This document shows positions 15,138 through 21,176 of a DNA stretch of 64,000 nt, piece by piece. Below the pieces are notes generated by a model. It worked only from the letters and a program-made list of their open reading frames with translations, did not search any database and had not been told where the DNA came from. How positions within the stretch are numbered: position 1 is the stretch's first letter; every line of letters begins with the position of its first letter. The translations under genes and the position numbers were made by a program. Source of the DNA: a virus; IMG/VR virus record IMGVR_UViG_3300042402_002641, positions 62,001-126,000 of that record; one strand, 5' to 3'.

Positions 15138-15266
15138 ATGATGAGTCATCTCGTAGCATTCTTCCTTGGAATCTTCGTGGCAACTGTGGGCATCACAGGT
15201 GTGGCCAGTGTGGCAGACAAGGGCGTTAATCAAGTTCAACAGGTAATGAAAGAGGCAGCTAAATGA
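15138..15266 (+). CDS. small membrane protein (42 aa)
   Basis: 42 aa: HLVAFFLGIFVATVGITGVASVADKGV is one transmembrane segment then a short helix. Similar short proteins recur in aquatic T4-like phages. The stop overlaps the next ATG (AAATGAG). Function unknown. Confidence 0.65.
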   Translation: MMSHLVAFFLGIFVATVGITGVASVADKGVNQVQQVMKEAAK

Positions 15267-15436
15267 GCAAGATGGCAGATCTCACATACGATATCGAGCA
15301 ACTGTACATTGAGGGCCATTCGCCTAGGATGATCTCAATCATGCTGGAGTGCCCCATTGAACAGGTTTATGGATGGTTAGAAGAAGTAGGCCTTGATCCC
15401 GAAGACTACAGCCCGCATGCCACTATAAATAGTTAG
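15263..15436 (+). CDS. small HTH-like protein (57 aa)
   Basis: 57 aa (MSKMADLTYDIEQLYIEGHSPRMISIMLECPIEQVYGWLEE...). The pattern matches a helix-turn-helix of the kind E-x-L-Y-I-E-G-x-S-x-x-x-I-A-x-x-L found in small phage proteins. It overlaps its upstream neighbour by 4 bp and contains a TATAAATA box in its last codons. Confidence 0.65.
   Translation: MSKMADLTYDIEQLYIEGHSPRMISIMLECPIEQVYGWLEEVGLDPEDYSPHATINS
15424..15431 (+). promoter_or_regulatory. late promoter TATAAATA
   Basis: Exact T4-type late box, five bases before the ATG at 15437, inside the preceding gene. Confidence 0.65.
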
Positions 15437-15763
15437 ATGAGCAAGTTAGAGTTCCTAGCAAGGCCCTTGGTGGCCTTTGATCCCTACAACAAGGATCACA
15501 GACGCTACTACGCAGAGTTCCTTGAACTCGGCGGTTGGGGTCGCTGCCCTGTGAGGTTCATCTGCCCAGAAGACACTGGCTTTGATCTGCCTACTATGAT
15601 ACAACGTAGTTTGATCAGCTACTACATCGATCGTGAGTTCGGCGGGGGAAAGTTGGCTCGTGACCGATCAGACATGCTGCGCCGCAAGGCCGACGCTCTC
15701 TACAAAGAAGCGGGCAAACTGCGCATTGAATCTAAAGCTCTGCTAAAACCCAGGCGGTCATAG
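15437..15763 (+). CDS. conserved phage protein of unknown function
   Basis: 108 aa. Central FICPEDTGFDLPTMIQRSLISYYIDREFGG, then a basic helical tail (RKADALYKEAGKLRIESKALLKPRRS). The start codon sits at the predicted +1 of the late promoter and has no Shine-Dalgarno. Function unknown. Confidence 0.7.
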   Translation: MSKLEFLARPLVAFDPYNKDHRRYYAEFLELGGWGRCPVRFICPEDTGFDLPTMIQRSLISYYIDREFGGGKLARDRSDMLRRKADALYKEAGKLRIESKALLKPRRS

Positions 15764-15781
15764 GGTCTTTAGACATATCGG

Positions 15782-15810
15782 TTGACAGATTGGCGACTTG
15801 GTGCTATACT
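15782..15810 (+). promoter_or_regulatory. sigma70 promoter
   Basis: TTGACA 15782-15787, 17 nt, TATACT 15805-15810. Confidence 0.9.
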
Positions 15811-15839
15811 ATAGGTATAGTGAATAACAAGGAGCGAAG

Positions 15840-16106
15840 ATGTATCTACCATTACTAACTGAAAAAGAACAAAAGGCTGTGGTCCGCGCACTGCGTGGCT
15901 GGCAGTTTATCCGTAAAAATCACGGTAGCCTGTTCGATCGTGGTTCAGCAGACAGCTACTACGGTCGTTCACGTATTCCACACTACGGCGGCGTTGGTGG
16001 TGACTCTGGACCTAGGGTCGAAGTCACTGATGCCAAGAGCGTGGCTGAATACATGGCTGGCTATGATGAAAACGAACAATTTGGTGACAAGAAAGACTGG
16101 CGCTGA
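15840..16106 (+). CDS. conserved small protein (DSYYGR family)
   Basis: 88 aa. RGSADSYYGRSRIPHYGG and the C-terminal AEYMAGYDENEQFGDKKDWR match a small protein found widely in proteobacterial phages. Ribosome-binding site AAGGAGCGAAG. The stop overlaps the next start (TGATG). Function unknown. Confidence 0.75.
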   Translation: MYLPLLTEKEQKAVVRALRGWQFIRKNHGSLFDRGSADSYYGRSRIPHYGGVGGDSGPRVEVTDAKSVAEYMAGYDENEQFGDKKDWR

Positions 16107-16441
16107 TGGAGGCTCTACGTGAAATCACAGAATGGACGGGTGTTGAGTATCGCAGTCCCAACCACGACTACCTATTGGACGGTGACAAGATCATTGCTTA
16201 TCGCCCCTGGGGCACTGCAGAGATCCGTGTGCTCCGGTCAGGTATTAAGATCGACCGTCGCGGCCGGAAGTTCGTCAAATTGGATCCAAACCCCTTTAAT
16301 CTCATAGAAAGTAAATCAAATGCAATCACAGTCACTGGTTCTAAAGGTCAAGTCTATTCGGTCGATGCAGAAGCCCATACCTGTACCTGTCCAGGGTTCC
16401 AATTTCGAGGTGCCTGCAAACACCTGGCAAGCCATGGTTGA
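16106..16441 (+). CDS. SWIM zinc-finger protein
   Basis: 111 aa. C-terminal CTCPGFQFRGACKH gives the SWIM pattern CxC-x(n)-CxH (C93, C95, C104, H106). SWIM modules bind DNA or proteins. The N-terminal part (YRSPNHDYLLDGDKIIAYRPWG) is shared with other phage SWIM proteins. Probable nucleic-acid role. Confidence 0.8.
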   Translation: MEALREITEWTGVEYRSPNHDYLLDGDKIIAYRPWGTAEIRVLRSGIKIDRRGRKFVKLDPNPFNLIESKSNAITVTGSKGQVYSVDAEAHTCTCPGFQFRGACKHLASHG

Positions 16442-16467
16442 ACGCATGATGTCAGGCAAATGATTGG

Positions 16468-16496
16468 TTGACATTTTGGCTAACCTGTGCTATAAT
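16468..16496 (+). promoter_or_regulatory. sigma70 promoter
   Basis: TTGACA 16468-16473, 17 nt, TATAAT 16491-16496; the flanks read like the local consensus (GGTTGACATTTTGGCTAA and GTGCTATAAT). Confidence 0.92.
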
Positions 16497-16521
16497 ATAC
16501 ACATACTAAGGAGAGCGAGCA

Positions 16522-16710
16522 ATGACAGTTAAGTTTGAAGATCTGCGTGAAGGTTCTGTGGTCATAGTGCGTGGTGCGTTTGGCACAGGCCCTGAAGAGC
16601 GTGTTAAGGTTGAAGGCTTGGACAGGGACATTAAGAATGGCTACCCTGGCATTGACTACAACGGTTCTTGGGCCTACTTGGACCAGGTAGTGCGTGTGGT
16701 GCAATACTAA
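16522..16710 (+). CDS. small beta-rich conserved phage protein
   Basis: 62 aa. KFEDLREGSVVIVRGAFGTGPEERVKVEG then DIKNGYPGIDYNGSWAYLDQVVRVVQY; reads like a small SH3/KOW-like barrel. The end motif GIDYNGSWAYLDQV is strongly conserved in related phage proteins as remembered. Ribosome-binding site AAGGAGAGCGAGCA. Confidence 0.75.
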   Translation: MTVKFEDLREGSVVIVRGAFGTGPEERVKVEGLDRDIKNGYPGIDYNGSWAYLDQVVRVVQY

Positions 16711-16931
16711 TGAAGAAGTTCACCTTTTGGCGTAATGCCATCATATCAGAACTCTACGTGGTTGATGCGGCAACTGAAGAACAAGCACGTGAGATGCTGC
16801 AGAATGGGGAAGTGGAAGTGTTCAATGAGGAATGGATAGATTGGGCCACGGACGATTTCGAACTTGAGCACGTGGAAATCATTGACCCTTTGTATAGAAT
16901 GGTAAAAGACTATGACACCGCAGGAACATGA
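16710..16931 (+). CDS. small conserved phage protein
   Basis: 73 aa, acidic (MKKFTFWRNAIISELYVVDAATEEQA...). The start overlaps the preceding stop (TAATG). It looks like a compact alpha/beta protein with an E/W-rich second half. Function unknown. Confidence 0.7.
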   Translation: MKKFTFWRNAIISELYVVDAATEEQAREMLQNGEVEVFNEEWIDWATDDFELEHVEIIDPLYRMVKDYDTAGT

Positions 16932-17097
16932 ATACATTCGTAGAGCTGTAGAGGCCCTGGAGAATCCCGAGATCACTCCCATGACACAGCGAAAGATCCT
17001 AAGGACCATGGAACAGATCTGTGGCAAAAATGCCACACTGATTGAACAGAAATTGGTTGACACAGTCGAAGATCGGTTGTATAATAGTAATACTTAA
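16912..17097 (+). CDS. small helical protein (61 aa)
   Basis: 61 aa, overlapping its upstream neighbour by 20 bp. Helical and charged. The following promoter lies within its last 14 codons. There is no clear ribosome-binding site, so confidence is moderate. Confidence 0.5.
   Translation: MTPQEHEYIRRAVEALENPEITPMTQRKILRTMEQICGKNATLIEQKLVDTVEDRLYNSNT
17057..17085 (+). promoter_or_regulatory. sigma70 promoter
   Basis: TTGACA 17057-17062, 17 nt, TATAAT 17080-17085. Confidence 0.9.
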
Positions 17098-17111
17098 ACA
17101 AAGGAGCGAAT

Positions 17112-17741
17112 ATGCCTAATTGGTGTTCAAATCATATCACGGTGCGTGGCACCGACCCTGTGGCAATCAAACGATTGGCTGATGCGTTTGATGCGGGTGA
17201 GTTCTGCGGTACGGTAGTGCCTATGCCAGAAGAACTCAACATCACCTCAGGCCGCCTGGGCGATGGTGTTGAGCAGGCTGAACTAGAGGCCAAGAGTGCG
17301 GCCAACCTAGAGAAGTATGGTTATGCCAACTGGTATGACTTCAATGTGGCCAATTGGGGCACCAAGTGGGAAGTCGGTGGCGATGGCAGCACAGCAGAGA
17401 TCGAAGATGATGGCTTGAGCTTCTCTGCACCCTTTGAATCAGCCTGGTCGCCACCGATTGGAGTCTGTGAGGCCCTGGTTGAACAGGGCTTTGAAGTCAC
17501 TCTTTACTACTACGAACCCGGCATGGGCTATGTGGGCAAGTGGGAGGATGGCATCGACGACTGCTACGAGTATGGTGGTGAGAAAGCCGCTACAGTTCGA
17601 GCTGCCATCGGTGATGAGCTGGACGACATGTTCGGCATCTCAGAGTCCATGGCTGAATACGAAGCAGAGAACGAAGAGGAAGAACTCACAGAATGGATCA
17701 AGGACGGTGTTGAACAGAAGAAGGCTTTGATCGCACTATGA
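17112..17741 (+). CDS. Api92-like (DUF1281) protein
   Basis: 209 aa. It begins MPNWCSNHITVRG and continues with W(G/T)xKW...FxSAWSPPxxV, the hallmark of the DUF1281/Api92-like family with a ferredoxin-like fold, found in phages and plasmids. Role unknown; possibly nucleic-acid or host-protein binding. Leader AAGGAGCGAAT is the best match to the anti-SD loop (nine bases). Confidence 0.85.
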   Translation: MPNWCSNHITVRGTDPVAIKRLADAFDAGEFCGTVVPMPEELNITSGRLGDGVEQAELEAKSAANLEKYGYANWYDFNVANWGTKWEVGGDGSTAEIEDDGLSFSAPFESAWSPPIGVCEALVEQGFEVTLYYYEPGMGYVGKWEDGIDDCYEYGGEKAATVRAAIGDELDDMFGISESMAEYEAENEEEELTEWIKDGVEQKKALIAL

Positions 17742-17917
17742 GAACCTTGAAGTTCCAATTTGAAGTGATCTGTGCCTCAGAGGGCACAGCTGACGAAACC
17801 TTGGTTGAATCAATGATTGATTTGGCCATGCAAGATCTGGTCTATGACGACGAGTTTATCGTGGCCCTAGGCGAGAAAGAGAGTGTCACCATCCGCGTGT
17901 CTAGATTGGACAAATGA
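17738..17917 (+). CDS. small hypothetical protein (59 aa)
   Basis: 59 aa, acidic (MRTLKFQFEVICASEGTADETL...), starting in an ATGA overlap with the DUF1281 gene and so probably coupled to it. Function unknown. Confidence 0.65.
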   Translation: MRTLKFQFEVICASEGTADETLVESMIDLAMQDLVYDDEFIVALGEKESVTIRVSRLDK

Positions 17918-17921
17918 ATGG

Positions 17922-17950
17922 TTGACATTTAGGGTAGCCGATGCTACTAT
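17922..17950 (+). promoter_or_regulatory. sigma70 promoter
   Basis: TTGACA 17922-17927, 17 nt, TACTAT 17945-17950. The ATG six bases after the -10 opens an 11-codon leader frame. Confidence 0.8.
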
Positions 17951-17956
17951 TATAAC

Positions 17957-17992
17957 ATGCTGATTGGCATATTTTTACACACACAGGAGTAA
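17957..17992 (+). other. possible leader peptide MLIGIFLHTQE
   Basis: An 11-codon frame starting at the predicted +1 (17957). Its stop TAA lies inside GGAGTAA, the ribosome-binding site of the gene at 17998. Translating it could control access to that site. Confidence 0.35.
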
Positions 17993-17997
17993 TTGAA

Positions 17998-18300
17998 ATG
18001 AGTACAGAGAAGAAGTTTGCGGTTGCTGGAGTTAGCACACTCGACGGCAAGACCAAGGTGCGTTTTGCCAATGATACCATGCGTATCAAGATCTTGGGCA
18101 AGAACGGCCACACAGATGTCAACCTCGTGGATCTTCCACGTGAAATGACCAAGGCTGAGATCGCTCAGCACATGGTCGAGGTTGGCTTTGGCAAGGGCAA
18201 TGCAGCTATCGAAGCTGCCATCGCCTACGTAGCCAAGAAAAATCCTGCACCCAAGCAGGTCAAGGCCACTGTCGCGAAGACAGAGGCTGTGGTTGCCTGA
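17998..18300 (+). CDS. conserved phage protein of unknown function
   Basis: 100 aa. The N-terminal half is beta-rich (FAVAGVSTLDGKTKVRFANDTMRIKIL), the C-terminal part helical with an Ala/Lys/Val tail. The stop codon lies in the stem of the second anti-SD hairpin, and a strong terminator follows. Well-biased codons suggest high expression. Confidence 0.75.
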   Translation: MSTEKKFAVAGVSTLDGKTKVRFANDTMRIKILGKNGHTDVNLVDLPREMTKAEIAQHMVEVGFGKGNAAIEAAIAYVAKKNPAPKQVKATVAKTEAVVA

Positions 18301-18328
18301 TCCGATTCGCTCCCGGTAATCAGCAACC
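18291..18328 (+). ncRNA. 3' hairpin with anti-Shine-Dalgarno loop, copy 2
   Basis: GGTTG and CTGAT (18291-18295, 18297-18301) pair with ATCAG and CAACC (18319-18328), with one bulged C. The loop carries CCGATTCGCTCCCGG (18302-18316), identical to 11477-11491 although the stems differ. A conserved loop on different stems points to selection on the loop. Confidence 0.5.
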
Positions 18329-18333
18329 TTGAT

Positions 18334-18367
18334 AGAGACCCTACTAACACTAGGGTCTCTTTTTTTT
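18334..18367 (+). terminator. Rho-independent terminator
   Basis: AGAGACCCTA (18334-18343) pairs perfectly with TAGGGTCTCT (18351-18360), followed by seven T. Confidence 0.95.
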
Positions 18368-18369
18368 GG

Positions 18370-18398
18370 TTGACATTTTGGCTAAAGTGCGTTATAAT
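18370..18398 (+). promoter_or_regulatory. sigma70 promoter
   Basis: TTGACA 18370-18375, 17 nt, TATAAT 18393-18398, directly after the terminator. Confidence 0.92.
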
Positions 18399-18426
18399 TG
18401 CTACTTACACACACAAGGAGCCCACA

Positions 18427-18678
18427 ATGTTTACAAACTGCATAGCCTACGCAAAGTTAGTTTACAACAAAAAACTTAACGCATACAAAATGCAGATTGC
18501 ATTTAATGTACACAAAAAGTTAGTAGGCACTAACTACAAATATTTGTTTCCTGTACAAAGCAAATGCAACTATGTTAGCGGGGACTTACTTGCAGAAAAT
18601 TTAGAAGCAGAAGTGCAACGCACTGTGGCTTTTGCACAACAAAACTTGCGTACAACACAAATTGTAATAGTAGACTAA
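18427..18678 (+). CDS. small hypothetical protein with divergent codon use
   Basis: 83 aa (MFTNCIAYAKLVYNKKLNAYK...). Ribosome-binding site AAGGAGCCCACA. Codons are AT-rich (AAC AAA AAA CTT AAC GCA) compared with the neighbours, as in the two following genes; these three may have a separate origin. Function unknown. Confidence 0.65.
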   Translation: MFTNCIAYAKLVYNKKLNAYKMQIAFNVHKKLVGTNYKYLFPVQSKCNYVSGDLLAENLEAEVQRTVAFAQQNLRTTQIVIVD

Positions 18679-18694
18679 GTTGTAGGGCCTTTAC

Positions 18695-18727
18695 AGCACA
18701 CACTTGCATTTTGGACAGGTGTGTGCT
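18695..18727 (+). promoter_or_regulatory. inverted repeat AGCACAC...GTGTGCT around a -35 box
   Basis: AGCACAC at 18695-18701 and GTGTGCT at 18721-18727 bracket the -35 element of the next promoter. The same arms occur at 19143-19149 and 19167-19173. Possible operator. Confidence 0.45.
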
Positions 18728-18732
18728 ATAAT
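18704..18732 (+). promoter_or_regulatory. sigma70 promoter (TTGCAT type)
   Basis: TTGCAT 18704-18709, 17 nt, TATAAT 18727-18732. Confidence 0.8.
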
Positions 18733-18763
18733 TGTTTTTTAAACACAGCATTAGGAGCGAACT

Positions 18764-19135
18764 ATGCAAGCAACGACATTTAACGTAAGCGACAAGCTAA
18801 CACTGGTAAGCACAGACACAGACACAGACAGCGTTAGCACAACATACAACTGTAACGTAGAAGTGCAACTAGCAGGCGACAGCATATGGGACTGCGAGCT
18901 AGAGGCAGTTACAGTTACAAGCATACACATACACGAGAACTTTTGGGAAGACACAAGCACAGTACACATTGCAGTTTGCTACAACGTAGACGGTGTAGAC
19001 GGCAGTGAAGTAGAGGGCAGCTGGCGTATGTATACAGACAGCGGCTTTGAAGAGGCTGTTAGTGCTTTGCTAGGCACAGACGTTAGATTTACGGAGCAGG
19101 GAATGCAAGACGACGGCTTTGCGAGCATGGAATAA
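18764..19135 (+). CDS. hypothetical protein with divergent codon use
   Basis: 123 aa, acidic and beta-rich (KLTLVSTDTDTDSVSTTYNCNVEVQL). Leader TAGGAGCGAACT. Repeated ACAGACACAGACACAGAC codons encode the TDTDTD run. Unlike its neighbours it favours AGC, ACA and GTA. Function unknown. Confidence 0.65.
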   Translation: MQATTFNVSDKLTLVSTDTDTDSVSTTYNCNVEVQLAGDSIWDCELEAVTVTSIHIHENFWEDTSTVHIAVCYNVDGVDGSEVEGSWRMYTDSGFEEAVSALLGTDVRFTEQGMQDDGFASME

Positions 19136-19142
19136 AAACAAC

Positions 19143-19173
19143 AGCACACTTGCATTTTGGATGTAAGTGTGCT
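19143..19173 (+). promoter_or_regulatory. inverted repeat AGCACAC...GTGTGCT, second copy
   Basis: Arms at 19143-19149 and 19167-19173 bracket the TTGCAT -35 box, as at 18695-18727. Confidence 0.45.
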
Positions 19174-19178
19174 ATAAT
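19150..19178 (+). promoter_or_regulatory. sigma70 promoter (TTGCAT type)
   Basis: TTGCAT 19150-19155, 17 nt, TATAAT 19173-19178. Confidence 0.8.
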
Positions 19179-19200
19179 ACATTTTTAAAGAAAGCACTAG

Positions 19201-19341
19201 ATGAAAACAGCAACTAAACAAAAAATTGACAGCTTAATGCTACAGCTACAAGACTTGTTAGAGGACGAGTACAGCGAACATGACGCTATACAGACAGCGT
19301 TTAACGACCTAGCTATTGCGCTAGACGATGTTGTAAATTAA
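19201..19341 (+). CDS. small helical protein (46 aa)
   Basis: 46 aa (MKTATKQKIDSLMLQLQDLLEDEYSEHDAIQ...), a likely two-helix acidic protein. It has no good Shine-Dalgarno and shares the AT-rich codon style of the two genes before it. Function unknown. Confidence 0.55.
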   Translation: MKTATKQKIDSLMLQLQDLLEDEYSEHDAIQTAFNDLAIALDDVVN

Positions 19342-19355
19342 CAACACAGGGGTGT

Positions 19356-19367
19356 AGGCCCCGCTGC
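19356..19367 (+). repeat. AGGCCCCGCTGC intergenic repeat, copy 4
   Basis: Exact 12-mer eight bases upstream of the next -35 box. Confidence 0.7.
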
Positions 19368-19375
19368 TTAAGGGG

Positions 19376-19404
19376 TTGACGCAGCCCCCTTTTGGCAGTA
19401 TAAT
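19376..19404 (+). promoter_or_regulatory. sigma70 promoter
   Basis: TTGACG 19376-19381, 17 nt, TATAAT 19399-19404. Confidence 0.85.
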
Positions 19405-19431
19405 GAACACATACACACACAGGAGCACTCC

Positions 19432-19722
19432 ATGAACATCACCCAGATCAACTCAGCCATCATGCAAGGCCAATTCACCAACGATGAACTAACCTCTGTG
19501 ATCGATGCGGTCAAGTTTGCTCGAGCACGACTCAACAGAGAGGTCAAGAGCGGCCTGATGGTGGGAGACAATGTGGAGTTTACATCCAGCAAGACTGGAC
19601 GGGCCATGCGTGGGTTCGTAACCAAAGTAGCCATCAAGTATGTCACTGTGAACACGGGTGCAGGCCTTTGGCGAGTGCCGGCCAACATGCTGACTCGGGT
19701 AAAAGAGTCAGAGCTGGCGTAA
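19432..19722 (+). CDS. conserved phage protein of unknown function
   Basis: 96 aa. An N-terminal helical half (INSAIMQGQFTNDELTSVIDAVKFARARL) and a small beta barrel-like end (VGDNVEFTSSKTGRAMRGFVTKVAIKYVTVNTGAGLWRVPANML). The same arrangement is remembered from small cyanophage proteins. Leader CAGGAGCACTCC. Confidence 0.75.
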   Translation: MNITQINSAIMQGQFTNDELTSVIDAVKFARARLNREVKSGLMVGDNVEFTSSKTGRAMRGFVTKVAIKYVTVNTGAGLWRVPANMLTRVKESELA

Positions 19723-19726
19723 ATAC

Positions 19727-20107
19727 ATGATGCTAGAACTTGTTATCGTATTCGCTCTGGGGTGGATCTTAGGCTGGAAGATCAATGATGCTCTAAGAAC
19801 CGCTGCCATCAAAGCCCTACTCAAAGAACTGGGAGTCACTGACCAGGATCTCCGGGCAGCCGCAGCTCGAAACGGCATTGAAATCTCAGCGGCCCCTGAC
19901 ACAGCAGCTGATGAAACTGTGGTGGAAGTCAAGCTGGAACAGCACGGGGGGCAGATCTTTGCTTACCGCAAGAGTGATGACACATTCTTGGCTCAGGGCA
20001 CAGACAGAGATTCTCTGATCGAGCGATTGAACCAGACCATGCGGCCCTGTAGGATCTTGATCGACAAAGAAGACGGCGCTGATCTGTTGCAGAAAAACAA
20101 CACCTAA
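19727..20107 (+). CDS. membrane-anchored small protein
   Basis: 126 aa. One N-terminal transmembrane segment (MLELVIVFALGWILGWKI), then a helical and a beta-rich cytosolic part (GGQIFAYRKSDDTFLAQGTDRDSLIERL). CGTAAATA lies just upstream; ATG codons at 19727 and 19730 are both possible. Function unknown. Confidence 0.65.
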   Translation: MMLELVIVFALGWILGWKINDALRTAAIKALLKELGVTDQDLRAAAARNGIEISAAPDTAADETVVEVKLEQHGGQIFAYRKSDDTFLAQGTDRDSLIERLNQTMRPCRILIDKEDGADLLQKNNT

Positions 20108-20112
20108 ATTGG

Positions 20113-20141
20113 TTGACAGTTTGGCAGTTCAGTGTTATAAT
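20113..20141 (+). promoter_or_regulatory. sigma70 promoter
   Basis: TTGACA 20113-20118, 17 nt, TATAAT 20136-20141; the ATG is at the expected +1 (20148). Confidence 0.92.
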
Positions 20142-20147
20142 ACACAC

Positions 20148-20384
20148 ATGACACAAACACAAATAGACAACACCCTACAGTGGACCGGAGCAGCGGCCAT
20201 CATCGCCATGCACGTACTCAACGCAGCAGGCCCCGAGGCTTATCCCTGGAACATCATCGCAGCTTTCATCGGAACTGTTGCATTCCTTTCATGGACCATC
20301 CGTGTGAGAAACCTGCCGCAGTTCACGGTAAACGTGGTAGCATTAGCCATAGGCTTTGTAGGGTTATATCGAGCGTTTGGTTGA
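20148..20384 (+). CDS. small membrane protein, probably leaderless
   Basis: 78 aa with two to three transmembrane segments (AAAIIAMHVLNAAG, WNIIAAFIGTVAFLSWTI, VNVVALAIGFVGLY). The ATG lies six bases after the -10 box and there is no Shine-Dalgarno. Function unknown. Confidence 0.7.
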   Translation: MTQTQIDNTLQWTGAAAIIAMHVLNAAGPEAYPWNIIAAFIGTVAFLSWTIRVRNLPQFTVNVVALAIGFVGLYRAFG

Positions 20385-20409
20385 CACATTGGCGTTTTGG
20401 TGTTACAAT
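20381..20409 (+). promoter_or_regulatory. sigma70 promoter of the noncoding element
   Basis: TTGACA 20381-20386, 17 nt, TACAAT 20404-20409. No gene begins within the next 290 bases. Confidence 0.85.
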
Positions 20410-20415
20410 AGATAC

Positions 20416-20630
20416 ATAGACAGTTAGGAAAGAGCAAAAGGTTACCTACACCGTTAGGTACTTAGAGGGTTAGGACAGTGGCGACGGTCACGCTCAATCT
20501 AGGTACATGAAACAGGGCAGTGATGCTCGGAGAAGCGGCGGATCTTGTAGGCAGTAATGACGGTACAAGCCCTTGTGGAGACGGTCCCTGGGGTAGACTA
20601 CATGTTCCTTTGCTTTTTCCCAACTGTCTA
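20416..20630 (+). ncRNA. structured noncoding RNA candidate (~215 nt)
   Basis: The ends pair: 20418-20425 (AGACAGTT) with 20622-20629 (AACTGTCT), continued by 20427-20441 with 20607-20620, about 22 pairs with one A/C mismatch, one bulge and one G-U. Inside are ACCTA/TAGGT (20444-20459), GTGGC-GACG-GTCAC (about 20478-20491), CTTGTA/TACAAG (about 20544-20569) and GGA-GACGG-TCC; GACGGT occurs in three of these. It has its own promoter and ends before the next one. No known RNA family was recognised. Confidence 0.65.
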
Positions 20631-20639
20631 ACAGCCAGG

Positions 20640-20668
20640 TTGACAACTAGCCAAATTAGTTGTATAAT
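20640..20668 (+). promoter_or_regulatory. sigma70 promoter
   Basis: TTGACA 20640-20645, 17 nt, TATAAT 20663-20668. Confidence 0.92.
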
Positions 20669-20702
20669 AGACACATACAAACAAACATTAGGAGCGAACC
20701 CA

Positions 20703-21086
20703 ATGACTAAAGTAAATTATGACCGTTTTGCCTCGTTTGACATTAACGAGTGCTGTGACCACTTTGATAGCGAGAAACAGAGCAACTGGAAGAAGATCGG
20801 CAAGTTCATCGTAGCAGATGGACAAGAGTACGCCCACATTATGGAAACAGAGTTCGACTTTGAAGACGTGGGTAGTGGCGAGTACGAGGCCTTTGACGCA
20901 GGTGTTAAGTATGCCCTTACTAAGATGAACATTGCCTTTGAGGCAGCAGGTTTGGACCTACAGATCTGCGAGGTAGACCTTGTAGAGAGCATGGGCTTTA
21001 TGATGGTACGTTGCGATGACGAGCCCGAGGACTTTGTCAAGCGTGTGATGAAGAAGCCCGTGATGATGGTAGACAGCTGGATTTGA
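20703..21086 (+). CDS. conserved phage protein of unknown function
   Basis: 127 aa, acidic (MTKVNYDRFASFDINECCDHF...). Leader TAGGAGCGAACCCA decides this start; the frame is open further upstream into the noncoding RNA, but that part reads as noncoding. Function unknown. Confidence 0.7.
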   Translation: MTKVNYDRFASFDINECCDHFDSEKQSNWKKIGKFIVADGQEYAHIMETEFDFEDVGSGEYEAFDAGVKYALTKMNIAFEAAGLDLQICEVDLVESMGFMMVRCDDEPEDFVKRVMKKPVMMVDSWI

Positions 21087-21101
21087 TAGAGTGCCAAAGT
21101 T

Positions 21102-21150
21102 CAACCCGCCACTAGACCCTGCAACTCGCCTGGGCACTTCGCGGGTTGAC
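21102..21150 (+). other. hairpin-forming spacer (CAACCCGC...GCGGGTTG)
   Basis: CAACCCGC pairs perfectly with GCGGGTTG about 30 bases later, and GTGCC at 21091 could pair with GGCAC inside the loop. It lies in the leader of the 21177 gene. Possible RNA structure or attenuator; no U tract. Confidence 0.4.
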
Positions 21151-21176
21151 ACTGAGGCTTTATTCAAGGATGTGAC

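Noticed and set aside
20546-20570. GGCAGTAATGACGGTACAAG as a 16S rRNA fragment
   Set aside because: Similarity to a 16S stretch covers only about 12 bases and the flanks do not match; it is a hairpin of the noncoding RNA candidate.
20416-20630. 6S RNA, RNase P RNA or group I intron
   Set aside because: The interior is multibranched rather than one long hairpin; no RNase P conserved region and no group I core sequence could be found by eye.
20520-20702. Extension of the 20703 gene upstream to 20520
   Set aside because: The extra codons overlap the structured element, have no family match and bypass the clear ribosome-binding site at 20688-20700.
21146-21176. TTGACA at 21146-21151 as another promoter
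   Set aside because: No -10-like hexamer occurs at 16-18 nt; it is part of the GCGGGTTG hairpin arm.
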